Assembly (NCBI GenBank): GCA_035653295.1
Contig: DASRCB010000229.1
Coordinates: 1 to 34,486 of the forward strand
From: DASRCB01 sp035653295
GTDB lineage: Bacteria; Acidobacteriota; Terriglobia; Bryobacterales; Bryobacteraceae
Length of the DNA stretch: 34,486 nucleotides
Reading direction: 5' to 3'
This document shows, piece after piece, positions 1 through 8,183 of the stretch. Under the pieces are notes generated by a model. That model was not told the DNA's origin, searched no databases, and saw only the letters and a list, made by a program, of their open reading frames with translations. Every line of letters begins with the position of its first letter. Position 1 is the stretch's first letter. The position numbers were made by a program, and so were the translations under genes.

Positions 1-1
1 C

Positions 2-2635
2 GTGCACGGAGATGTCAAAGCGTCGAATGTCATGCTTGCCGGAAGCGGCGTGAGTTTCCGCGTCGTGCTGATGGATTTCGGAATCGCGGCGGGACAGGCG
101 GTTCCGAACGGAGATGGCCGGTGGGCTCGGATTGCGGGCACGCCTGCGTACATGGCGCCGGAGCAAAAGCGCGGGGTCCTGGTTCCCGCTTCCGACGTAT
201 ATGGATTCGGGCTGCTTGTTTGCGAAGCAGCGACAGGCAAGCGCCCGTCCGGCAGCGATCCTCAGGCGGTGATTGCCGCGGCCGACGCCGCTCTGCGGGA
301 CATCCGATTATCGAAACGATCCAAGGCGCTCCTGCGGCGATGCCTGGCGGAACATCCGGCAAATCGCTTCGCCAATGGGAAGGACCTGTATCGCGCGCTG
401 GAGAGCGTACAGCGGCGGCCGCGGCGGCGAATGGCGGCAATCGCAACCGCAGTCGCGATCGCGGCAATTTGCGGGTGGGTTTGGCTCGGGCGGCAGGGTC
501 CCCGCCGCCATCCTGCGCCGACCGTCGCCGTGCTCGGTTTCAGGAATCAGACGGCGTCTTCCCGCGCCGCGTATCTGTCACTCATGTTTTCCGTCGCACT
601 CGATGCCGACCTTGGCGCCGACGGTCAGGTGCGTGTCGTGCCACCGGCCGAGGTCGCACGGAGCAAAACAGAACTGGACATCCACGATTCCGATCGGCTG
701 TCACGCGAGACTTTGCAGCAGGTGCGATCGGACCTCGGCGCCGATCTCGTGGTGTTTGGGTCGTACGACGCCCCGCAGGATTCGGGCCGCATTGTGCTGA
801 ACGTGGATGTGTCGGACGCGCGTTCCGGCGCCAGGGTGGGTTCGGTTGCGGCGACAGGGCGCGAGTCAGATCTTCCGGCGCTGCTGTCCACCGCCAGTGC
901 ACGGCTGCGCGCACTGCTGCGGCTGCGGGCGACGCCTCTCGCGGCGGAGAGCGTCCGCACCGCTCTACCCGGCAGTCTTGAAGCGATGAAGCTCTACTCC
1001 AGAGGACTGGAGGAACTGCGATCCTTCGAGACCATAGCCGCCAAAGACGACCTGGCGAGCGCGGTAGAGGCCGCGCCGGACTACCCGCAGGCACACTCCG
1101 CGCTGTCGCGCGCATGGGCGGCTCTCGGCTACGATGGCCGCGCCCGCGAGGAAGCGGAGAGGGCCTTCCAATTGCGTGAGCGGCTGCCCGAAAAAGACCG
1201 GCTGCTGATCGAAGCGCAATATTACGAAACTCTGCGGCGTCCGTCGGAGGCGGGGGCGTACCGGCATCTGCTCCGGCTGTCGCCCGGAAACCCGGACTAC
1301 ATGCTCGCCCTCGCCGCGGTTCAAAGCAGCGCCGACGCGCTGAAGACCATCGCGGCAATTCGGCGCATGGGGCCGCTGATCGCGTCCGACCCGCGCGTTG
1401 ACCTGGCGGAAGCCAAAGCAGCGAACGCGGCCGATTCGTACGTGCTGGAACAGACCTGCGCGCGGCGGGCTGCCGCGGGGGCCATGAGCCGCGGCGCGCT
1501 CCTGCTTGCGGCGGAGGCGCGTTTGTATGAAGGCTGGTCGTCGCGCGTGCTCGGCAAGAGCGGGGAAGCGGTCTCGGCGTACACATCGGCGCGCGACATC
1601 TTCCAGCGCATGGGCAACCTGGCGGGGGTAGCCCGGGCGCTCCGGGGACTGGCTCTGGTGGCTCAGGATCAGGGGGATCTCGCGCGAGCGGGCTCACTGT
1701 TTCAACAGTCGTTTGCGACGTTCAGGAGCATCGGGTTTCAGGAAGGAGCCGCCGAGGCCGTTAACGATCTGGCGATGGTGTCGAGCGACCAGGGCCGGCT
1801 GGACGAGGCACAAGGATATTATTCGCAATCGCTGGACATCTGCCGAGAGGTCAAAAGCGCGGTTTGCATCGGCACGGCCCTGAACAATCTGGGATACGTG
1901 CTGTTCCGGAAAGGGGAGTCACGCGAAGCGCAGCGGGACTTCCACGATGCGATGCAGTTGTTCGCCTCCGTCAATGGAAAGTACGGCGAGAGCTTCGTGC
2001 TGAGCAGCATGGGAGATCTACTGGATGCCGAAGGCAAGCTGGACGAAGCAGAAAGGGATCTTCAGCGGGCTCTCGACCTGAGCCGCGCGCTTGCGGACCG
2101 TACGAGCGAAGCATCGACGGAGAGCAGTCTGTCGCTGGTGCTGGGGCATCGCGGGGAATTCGCGGCCGCGATTCAGATGGGGCAGCGCGCCGCGGCTGAA
2201 CAGGAGCACCTGGGCGAAGCGGGAGCGGACGCGCACAGCGATCTGGTGCTCAGCGGCATAGCGATCGATCAGGGGCGGGACCGAGACGCCGAAGCGGAAC
2301 TCAACAAGGCGCTGCCCGAACTGGAGCGGTCGGGCCGCGGCGATGAACTCGCGGTGGCGCGGGCCATGCTCAGTGAGGCGCTCGCGCGTGAAGGGGAACG
2401 AGCCCGGTCGCGGGCCATGGCTGAAACCGCGGTGAAGACGCTCGGCAGCAGCCAGAACCGGCTGGCTCGCGTTCAGGTGCTGCTGGCGACCGGGGTTGCC
2501 GCCGCGAGCTACGGCGATCCGAAGCAGGCAGAACAGCGGCTTCGGCTTTCTGCCGCGCAGGCGCAGGCGAGCGGATTTGCCCTGTTCGCCGGCCGTGCGC
2601 GGCGGGAACTGAGCCGCCTGAAGATCTCTCTGTAA
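2..2635 (+). CDS. Serine/threonine protein kinase with TPR repeats (5'-truncated by window edge)
   Basis: The reading frame is open at the window edge, so the N-lobe (P-loop, catalytic Lys) lies outside. Numbering from base 2, visible kinase motifs are HGDVKASNV (residues 2-10, catalytic loop), DFG (25-27) and the APE-type segment YMAPEQ (50-55). The catalytic loop has HGD instead of HRD, so this is a non-RD kinase. A single hydrophobic segment lies near residues 143-163 after an Arg-rich stretch, placing the kinase in the cytoplasm and the rest outside. Residues about 170-310 resemble the FlgO/TolB-like domain common in such proteins (AVLGFRNQ, ADLVVFGSY), followed by roughly 500 residues of TPR-like helices rich in A-x-x-DLA-x-A patterns. 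The likely role is a transmembrane signalling kinase with a TPR sensor or scaffold; the substrate is unknown. The kinase call is firm and the middle-domain call is inference. Confidence 0.9.
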   Translation: MHGDVKASNVMLAGSGVSFRVVLMDFGIAAGQAVPNGDGRWARIAGTPAYMAPEQKRGVLVPASDVYGFGLLVCEAATGKRPSGSDPQAVIAAADAALRDIRLSKRSKALLRRCLAEHPANRFANGKDLYRALESVQRRPRRRMAAIATAVAIAAICGWVWLGRQGPRRHPAPTVAVLGFRNQTASSRAAYLSLMFSVALDADLGADGQVRVVPPAEVARSKTELDIHDSDRLSRETLQQVRSDLGADLVVFGSYDAPQDSGRIVLNVDVSDARSGARVGSVAATGRESDLPALLSTASARLRALLRLRATPLAAESVRTALPGSLEAMKLYSRGLEELRSFETIAAKDDLASAVEAAPDYPQAHSALSRAWAALGYDGRAREEAERAFQLRERLPEKDRLLIEAQYYETLRRPSEAGAYRHLLRLSPGNPDYMLALAAVQSSADALKTIAAIRRMGPLIASDPRVDLAEAKAANAADSYVLEQTCARRAAAGAMSRGALLLAAEARLYEGWSSRVLGKSGEAVSAYTSARDIFQRMGNLAGVARALRGLALVAQDQGDLARAGSLFQQSFATFRSIGFQEGAAEAVNDLAMVSSDQGRLDEAQGYYSQSLDICREVKSAVCIGTALNNLGYVLFRKGESREAQRDFHDAMQLFASVNGKYGESFVLSSMGDLLDAEGKLDEAERDLQRALDLSRALADRTSEASTESSLSLVLGHRGEFAAAIQMGQRAAAEQEHLGEAGADAHSDLVLSGIAIDQGRDRDAEAELNKALPELERSGRGDELAVARAMLSEALAREGERARSRAMAETAVKTLGSSQNRLARVQVLLATGVAAASYGDPKQAEQRLRLSAAQAQASGFALFAGRARRELSRLKISL

Positions 2636-2724
2636 GGTATTTCAGAGCCGCGGCCCTGGTGTTGTGCCTCTGGCGTTTGCGAAGCGAAGAGCCGATAGCA
2701 CCATGGATAGCCCGCCGAACCCCC

Positions 2725-3684
2725 ATGGATGCAAGAGAAAGAATCCTCGGCGCTCTGAAACATTCCGAACCTGTTCCCGCCGCGGACGGGCATTCGGACC
2801 CCGCGCCCACTCAGGAACCCGAAGCCGTGTTGCGTGTGCCGGCTGAGGCCAAGCAACTGCGGCAATCGCCGCCCAAGGCGCCGCCGCCGCTCGAACAGGC
2901 ATTCGATCGCGGCGCCCCGCCGCTGGAAACGCTGCGCGCGAAGAATCGCTCCGCGCGGGGCCGTATCGCGGTGTTCGCCGCCTGTGTAATCATCGTGGCG
3001 TCGGCGGGCACGGCATCGTTACTGCTGCGTCCAGCGCGGCCGGCGACGGCTACCAGTGAGCACAACACCGCAGCGGTCGCGCCAGCCTCGAGTGAGGCTC
3101 TGCCGAAACCGGCGCCCGAAAGCATCGTCTTTGGCGAAGACAAACCCTACGAAGTGACGGTGCGCGGGCAATCCGACGCGCCGCAGGATATGCCAACCGC
3201 CGCCGTTTCCGAATCGCCGGCGATTCCGGAGCGGGCCTTCGTACCGCCGCCAGAGCAACCGCGCGCCGACACCGCTCGCGTCATGCTGCCCGAGCCTGCG
3301 CTGTCGGTGCAGACGTCCGGAACAGCGGTGGCTGAGGCGCTCCCGGCGCCGGCGAACCGGCCCGAGGTTCCGGTTTTCAAACCGAAGCCTTCGCCGACGG
3401 TGGTGGTTGGAGGAAAGGTGGACCCGCCACAGCTGATCCAGCGTTTCGCGCCCGTGTTTCCCGAGGCTGCACGCGTCTCAAAGACGGAGGGCCTGGTGCG
3501 TCTCGAGGCAACCATTGGGAAGGATGGGCGGGTTCGGAACGTGCGCCGGCTCAGCGGCTCAGTGATTCTGGCCGGCGCGTGCGAGAACGCGATCCGCAGA
3601 TGGATTTATAAGCCTGCCATGGTGGACGGCCGCCCGGTGGAAGCAGAGACGCGGATCGAGATTAACTTTCGAATGAACGAATAA
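2725..3684 (+). CDS. TonB-like energy transducer protein
   Basis: Predicted 319-aa inner-membrane protein of TonB architecture: a cytoplasmic N-terminus of about 75 residues, one membrane segment (GRIAVFAACVIIVASAG, about residues 75-98), a Pro/Ala-rich periplasmic linker, and a C-terminal TonB domain (about 235-319) with the family pattern FAPVFPEAAR, GLVRLEATIGKDGRV, and AIRRWIYKPAMVDGRPVE. TonB proteins pass proton-motive energy to outer-membrane receptors such as the one at 23814-27143. I chose ATG 2725 (MDARERIL); an in-frame GTG at 2659 would add 22 residues of no obvious character, and neither has a strong Shine-Dalgarno. No exbB/exbD is next to it. The unusually long cytoplasmic N-terminus is also seen in acidobacterial TonB-like proteins fused to or placed next to kinases, so a role outside iron uptake is possible. 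Confidence 0.8.
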   Translation: MDARERILGALKHSEPVPAADGHSDPAPTQEPEAVLRVPAEAKQLRQSPPKAPPPLEQAFDRGAPPLETLRAKNRSARGRIAVFAACVIIVASAGTASLLLRPARPATATSEHNTAAVAPASSEALPKPAPESIVFGEDKPYEVTVRGQSDAPQDMPTAAVSESPAIPERAFVPPPEQPRADTARVMLPEPALSVQTSGTAVAEALPAPANRPEVPVFKPKPSPTVVVGGKVDPPQLIQRFAPVFPEAARVSKTEGLVRLEATIGKDGRVRNVRRLSGSVILAGACENAIRRWIYKPAMVDGRPVEAETRIEINFRMNE

Positions 3685-3696
3685 GCGGCGCGAGGC

Positions 3697-3726
3697 GGCC
3701 CGCGGGAGGTCACGCCAGGGCGGGCC
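3697..3726. terminator. Possible bidirectional hairpin in convergent gap
   Basis: The 56-bp gap between the convergent TonB-like gene and ADOP permease 1 contains inverted arms GGCCCGC (3697-3703) and GCGGGCC (3720-3726). There is no T-run on either side, so this is only a weak terminator candidate. Confidence 0.25.
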
Positions 3727-3740
3727 ACCGCTCGGAGCGT

Positions 3741-6371
3741 TCACTGGTATCGCAGAGCGCGGGTTGGATCGGCGTTCATGGCCCGACGCGCGGGTAAATA
3801 GCTCGCCAGCAGCGCCACGAGCGCGAGCACTGTAGTAACGGTGGCCAGCGTGGCAGGATCCTGTGACGTCACTCCGAAGAGCAGGCCGGACATGAGACGA
3901 GTCAAACCCAGCGACGCCAGCAGCCCGACGGCCAGGCCGCATGAGAGCAGCGCTGTTCCGTGTCCGAGCACGATCCTCATCATGTGGGTTCGGCCGGCTC
4001 CCAGAGCCATGCGGATTCCGAACTCCTGGGTTCGCTGGGTCACCGCGTACGAGATCACGCCGTAGATGCCGACGGCGGCCAGCGCCAAAGCTACGGCCGC
4101 GAAGATTCCGAGAAGCAGCATATTGAAGCGGCGCTGCGATGTGGAGGCGCGCATGATGTCCGGCATGGGTCGGAGGTGGGTCACGGGAACGAGCGCGTCT
4201 GCCTTCCAAACGGCGCGCTTCATCAGGGGAGCGAGGGCGGCGATATTGCCACGGGACCGGACCACGATGTACATCCACCGCTTCCATTCCTGAAGCGACT
4301 GCGCATACGACATGTACACGGCCGGCTCATCAGCCTGCTCGAGAGCGAAATGCCTTACGTCGCCGACCACCCCGACGATGGTGAACCAGTGCGGAGGTCC
4401 TTCCTCACGGGCCCAGCGGAAGCGCGCACCGATGGGGCTCCGGTTGGGGAAATAAGTGCGCGAGAAGGTCTCGTTGACGACTGCCGCGAGCGGAGCTCCT
4501 TCGCGGTCGCCGTCGGTGAAATCGCGCCCGGCGCGCAAGGGGATTCGCATGGTTCGAAAATAATCGCCCATGATGCTTCGCGCCTGCACTTCCGGCTCGG
4601 AGCCTTTCGGAACCGGCGCCCGCCCCTCGAGCACGAAGGAATGGAAAAGCCACTCGCCGGACAGTGGAAGCTCGCTGATCATGGCGGCCTGAATGCCCGG
4701 AACGGCGTTCATGTTGGCGAGGAGATCGCGCCGGAACCGCGTCTGCGCGGGGATGCCGGAGTAGCGCGATGGGGGGAGCTGAATGAACATCGTGAGCAGG
4801 TTTTCCGGACGAAAACCCGGATCCACCGAATGCAGGCGCCAAAGGCCTTTTATGAGCAGCCCCGCTCCGGTCAACAAAACGAGAGCGAGCGCGAGTTGCG
4901 CGACCACCAGCACGTTGCGCAATCGCTGGCCAGCCCTGGTGGCAGTGAGTCTGCTGGCGGTGACGGCCGTGCTGTGGCCCGCAAACGATTTCATCGCACC
5001 CCAGGCGGGCACGAGCCCGAAAATAATGCCGCAGATCAGCGCAACGGCGAGCGCGAACAGAAGCACTCGCACATCGGTTCGAACGCCGGAGATCTGGTCG
5101 AGGGAGTCCGGCTTCAGGCGCATGAGCCAGCGGACTCCGGCGGCGGCCAGGGCGAGACCCGCCAGGCCGCCGAGCAGCGACAGCAAAAGGCTCTCGGTTA
5201 ACATTTGCGCAACAATGCGGGATCGGCTCGCGCCGAGAGCCACGCGCATTCCGATTTCCTGTTGCCGTTCGATGGCGCGCGCCAGCAGCAGGCCGGCGTA
5301 GTTTGCGCAGGCGACGAGCAGCAGCATGGAGACGGCGGCCAGCAGCATGAGCAGCGCCGGGCGGCTCTTTCCCGCGAGCCATTCCCGGGCGGGGACTAAC
5401 ACTGTGTGCCGGTCCAGATTTTCGGCGGGATATAACGAAGCCAGGCGGCGATCGAGCGGCTCGAGTTCGGCCTGGGCCTGCGCCAGGGTCACGCTCTGCT
5501 TCAGACGCCACCACGTCCGCAGGAAGTGCACGCCGCGATACCCGGCGCCCTCCGGATAAACGACGCGCAGCGATGCAAGCACGTCGGCCCTGGTTTGCGG
5601 GATGGCGAAGCCGGAGGGCATCACGCCTATTACGGTGTAGCTGTTGCCGCCGAGCGTGATCGCTCGTCCGAGGATCCCTGCGGAGGCGTCGAAGTACTGC
5701 CGCCAAAAGCCATCGCTGAGGATCACGACACGCGGACCGCCGAAGCGGTCTTCTTCCGGGGCGATCGGGCGGCCGATGGCCGGCATGACGCCGAGTGCGC
5801 GGAACAGGCCGGCGTTGATCAGCGCGGCGTCGATCTGCACGGGCTCCGTCCCGCCGCTAAAATCGAGGCGCTGATACGTGACCCCGCCGGCGGCCTCGTA
5901 CGAGTGCGTCCAGCCGGCGATGTCCTGCATATCGAGCAGCGACTGATTGGCTTTCATGGTTACCAGCCGCTGTGAATCCGGGTACGGCAGCGGGCGGAGC
6001 AGGACGGCATTTACGACGCTGAAAATGGCGGTGTTCGCCCCGATGCCGAGCGCCATGGTCAATACACCCGCGGCTGTGAAGGCCGGGTTCCGGCGCAAAA
6101 CGCGCACCTCGCAGCGCAGGTCCTGAAGCAGGGCATCGAGCCTCGGAAATGAGCGCGCCTCGCGATGACGTTCCTTGTTCAATTCGATACCGCCGAGGCG
6201 CAGCAGCGCGGCCCGCCTTGCCTCCTCCGGGCTCATGCCGGCCTTCATGTTGTCCGCGGTGAGGAGCTCGAGATGCTCTTCGAGCTCCTTATGAAAATCG
6301 TCGTCCAGGCTAGCGGTTTTGAAGAACGCGCGAACTCGCGAGGCGATTACGCGGGCCGCTGTGAACGACAT
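3741..6371 (-). CDS. ADOP-type orphan ABC transporter permease (pair 1)
   Basis: An 876-aa polytopic inner-membrane protein of the acidobacterial duplicated orphan permease type. Order: N-terminal soluble ADOP segment (residues 1-90, with DDDFHKELEEHLELL and EEARRAALLRLGG), first membrane helix (about 97-125, ending LLRPLPYP), a MacB-like periplasmic domain, FtsX helices around residues 340-450, then a second MacB/FtsX half ending in the FtsX signature IGIYGVISYAVTQRTQEFGIRMALGA. The duplication of the MacB-FtsX unit is the family hallmark. No ATPase gene is adjacent, hence orphan. It starts 3 nt after the PadR stop codon, with a GGGAG-type ribosome site, so the two form an operon. Substrate is unknown; MacB-type proteins use mechanotransmission rather than classical transport. 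Confidence 0.93.
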   Translation of the reverse strand: MSFTAARVIASRVRAFFKTASLDDDFHKELEEHLELLTADNMKAGMSPEEARRAALLRLGGIELNKERHREARSFPRLDALLQDLRCEVRVLRRNPAFTAAGVLTMALGIGANTAIFSVVNAVLLRPLPYPDSQRLVTMKANQSLLDMQDIAGWTHSYEAAGGVTYQRLDFSGGTEPVQIDAALINAGLFRALGVMPAIGRPIAPEEDRFGGPRVVILSDGFWRQYFDASAGILGRAITLGGNSYTVIGVMPSGFAIPQTRADVLASLRVVYPEGAGYRGVHFLRTWWRLKQSVTLAQAQAELEPLDRRLASLYPAENLDRHTVLVPAREWLAGKSRPALLMLLAAVSMLLLVACANYAGLLLARAIERQQEIGMRVALGASRSRIVAQMLTESLLLSLLGGLAGLALAAAGVRWLMRLKPDSLDQISGVRTDVRVLLFALAVALICGIIFGLVPAWGAMKSFAGHSTAVTASRLTATRAGQRLRNVLVVAQLALALVLLTGAGLLIKGLWRLHSVDPGFRPENLLTMFIQLPPSRYSGIPAQTRFRRDLLANMNAVPGIQAAMISELPLSGEWLFHSFVLEGRAPVPKGSEPEVQARSIMGDYFRTMRIPLRAGRDFTDGDREGAPLAAVVNETFSRTYFPNRSPIGARFRWAREEGPPHWFTIVGVVGDVRHFALEQADEPAVYMSYAQSLQEWKRWMYIVVRSRGNIAALAPLMKRAVWKADALVPVTHLRPMPDIMRASTSQRRFNMLLLGIFAAVALALAAVGIYGVISYAVTQRTQEFGIRMALGAGRTHMMRIVLGHGTALLSCGLAVGLLASLGLTRLMSGLLFGVTSQDPATLATVTTVLALVALLASYLPARRAMNADPTRALRYQ

Positions 6372-6374
6372 CCG

Positions 6375-6719
6375 CTATCTCCCGGAGGCAAGCCGCAGCA
6401 GCCGGCCGATAGCCCCGGCGACCCGGCCCCAGTTTTCGGCTTCGCGGGCGAGCTGTTTGCGGCCGGATTTCGTGATGGCGTAGAACTTCGCCTTGCGGTT
6501 GTTCTCCGAGGCGCCCCATTGCGCTTTGGCCCAGCCTTTCTCGACCAGCCGCACGAGGCACAGGTAGATCGTGCCCTGGTTCACCTGCAACGCATCCTCA
6601 CTGACCTGTTCGATGCGGCGCGCGATTCCGTAGCCGTGGAGAGGGCCCATGGCGTCCAGAGTCTTGAGGACCATCAGATCGAGCGTGCCCTGAAGAATCT
6701 CCGACTTATCACCGCTCAT
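6375..6719 (-). CDS. PadR family transcriptional regulator (pair 1)
   Basis: A 114-aa winged-helix regulator. The PadR N-terminus is plain: EILQGTLDLMVLKTLDAMGPLHGYGIARRIEQ, then the wing-containing NQGTIYLCLVRLVEKGWAKAQW and the C-terminal FYAITKSGRKQLAREAENW. ATG 6719 is chosen over an upstream in-frame start at 6755 because AGGAGG sits 7 nt before it. PadR proteins usually repress their own operon; here the partner is the ADOP permease starting 3 nt downstream. A 12-bp direct repeat in the promoter is a likely operator. Confidence 0.93.
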   Translation of the reverse strand: MSGDKSEILQGTLDLMVLKTLDAMGPLHGYGIARRIEQVSEDALQVNQGTIYLCLVRLVEKGWAKAQWGASENNRKAKFYAITKSGRKQLAREAENWGRVAGAIGRLLRLASGR

Positions 6720-6727
6720 GGCGCTCC

Positions 6728-6777
6728 TCCTGTGGGATGCATAGAGGAGTGTCACACGGATTCCTGTGGGATGTCAA
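6728..6777 (-). promoter_or_regulatory. PadR pair 1 promoter with 12-bp direct repeat
   Basis: On the minus strand a TTGACA hexamer (6772-6777) is followed by two perfect copies of CATCCCACAGGA (6762-6773 and 6728-6739), 34 bp apart. One overlaps the -35 hexamer and the other reaches the Shine-Dalgarno. No good -10 was found at standard spacing. The layout fits operator binding by PadR; this is inference. Confidence 0.45.
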
Positions 6778-6827
6778 GAGGAAGCACCTCCGTGTCCCGG
6801 CCGTTTGGGGCTCGAGTCGAGTACTTG

Positions 6828-8168
6828 TTAACCGCGAGCCGGCGCGGCGGCGCCCTCGAAGCCTTCTGCCGCGACGACCGCTCGATCCTGAACGCGTCTC
6901 ATCAGCAGCGCTGCGATAATCATGAAAACGCCGCCGGCCTCAACGGCGGCCAGGCGGTTGTTGTGCAGCGCGTGGTTCATGACCCAGCCGAAACCGAGCG
7001 AGGCGATGATCTCCGGCAGCACGATGAAGAAGTTGAAGATGCCCATGTAGATTCCGATACGCGCCACGGGAAGCGCTCCGGCGAGGATCGCGTACGGCAT
7101 GGACAGGATGCTGGCCCAGGCGATGCCGACGCCGGCCATGGATAACAGCAGGAAGTTCTTGTCATGGATCAGCGCCACGCCGAGCAGTCCGGCGGCGCCG
7201 CACAGCAGGCACAGAATGTGCGTGCCCTTGCGCCCAAGGCGGGCGGCCAGGCCAGGCAGGGCCATGGAGAACAGAAAGCACACCAGCGAGTACATGCCGA
7301 AGCAGATGCCGCCCCATTCGATTCCGGCGTCGTAGACCGGCGATTTCTCGCTCGGCGCGCCGAAGATGTTCCACGCCACCGCGGGGGCAAAGTAGAGCCA
7401 CATACAAAACAGACCCAGCCAGGTGCACAGCTGGACGATGGCCAACTGGCGCATGGTGGGAGGCATGGCCCGGATCGCTGAAACGATCTCGCGCGCACTG
7501 ACGGCCAGCCCGCGAGAACTGTGCTTCGCCCTGCGGAACTCCTCCAGATCCTCGGGAGGATACTCGCGGGTGGTCAGGACGGTCCACAGAACCGCGCCGA
7601 AAAAGACCGCGGCGCCGGCGAAGAATGAAGCGCGGATCGGCAGGGGGATGCCGCCCCGCTCTGTGCGCACATGCAGGTAATTGGTCAGAATGAACGGCAG
7701 CGCCGAGGCCAGCACGGCGCCCGCCCCGATGAAGAAGCTCTGCATGGCGAAACCCCGCGCCCGCTGGCGCTCCGGGAGCATGTCGGCTACAAAAGCGCGG
7801 AACGGCTCCATGCTGATGTTGATGGACGCATCCAGAATCCACAGCAGCCCGGCCGCCATCCACAGCGCCGAGCACGTGGGCATGAGCACCAGCGCCAGGG
7901 AGCTGAGGATTGCGCCGGTGAGGAAGTACGGCCGCCGCCGGCCCAGGCGGTTCCAGGTATGGTCGCTCATGTGGCCGATAATCGGCTGGACGATTAATCC
8001 CGTGAGCGGGGCCGCAAGCCAGAGCATGGGGATCTGGTCCGGCGTGGCGCCCAGCTTTTCGTAGATGGAGCTCATGAAGCCCATCTGCAGGCCCCATCCG
8101 AACTGGATTCCGAAGAATCCGAAGCTCATGTTCCAGATCTGCCAGAAGCGCAGCGCGGGCTTCTGCAT
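6828..8168 (-). CDS. MFS sugar permease, SLC45/GPH-like (probable maltose/oligosaccharide uptake)
   Basis: A 446-aa, 12-helix major facilitator protein. After helix 2 it carries the MFS loop-2/3 motif GHMSDHTWNRLGRRRPY (about residues 65-81); the RRRPY ending is typical of the SLC45/GPH-like group that moves sucrose, maltose or glycosides with protons. ATG 8168 is preferred to GTG 8180 because GGAGG lies 5 nt before it. It begins 15 nt after the malQ stop codon, so the two genes form an operon and the natural substrate is probably maltose or a short maltodextrin. The family call is firm; substrate is inferred from context. Confidence 0.85.
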   Translation of the reverse strand: MQKPALRFWQIWNMSFGFFGIQFGWGLQMGFMSSIYEKLGATPDQIPMLWLAAPLTGLIVQPIIGHMSDHTWNRLGRRRPYFLTGAILSSLALVLMPTCSALWMAAGLLWILDASINISMEPFRAFVADMLPERQRARGFAMQSFFIGAGAVLASALPFILTNYLHVRTERGGIPLPIRASFFAGAAVFFGAVLWTVLTTREYPPEDLEEFRRAKHSSRGLAVSAREIVSAIRAMPPTMRQLAIVQLCTWLGLFCMWLYFAPAVAWNIFGAPSEKSPVYDAGIEWGGICFGMYSLVCFLFSMALPGLAARLGRKGTHILCLLCGAAGLLGVALIHDKNFLLLSMAGVGIAWASILSMPYAILAGALPVARIGIYMGIFNFFIVLPEIIASLGFGWVMNHALHNNRLAAVEAGGVFMIIAALLMRRVQDRAVVAAEGFEGAAAPARG

Positions 8169-8183
8169 AAATGCCTCCACAGC

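Noticed and set aside
582..1697. Long minus-strand frame inside the kinase gene
   Set aside because: Arg/Pro/Ala-rich antisense shadow typical of high-G+C genes; the plus frame has clear kinase and TPR features.
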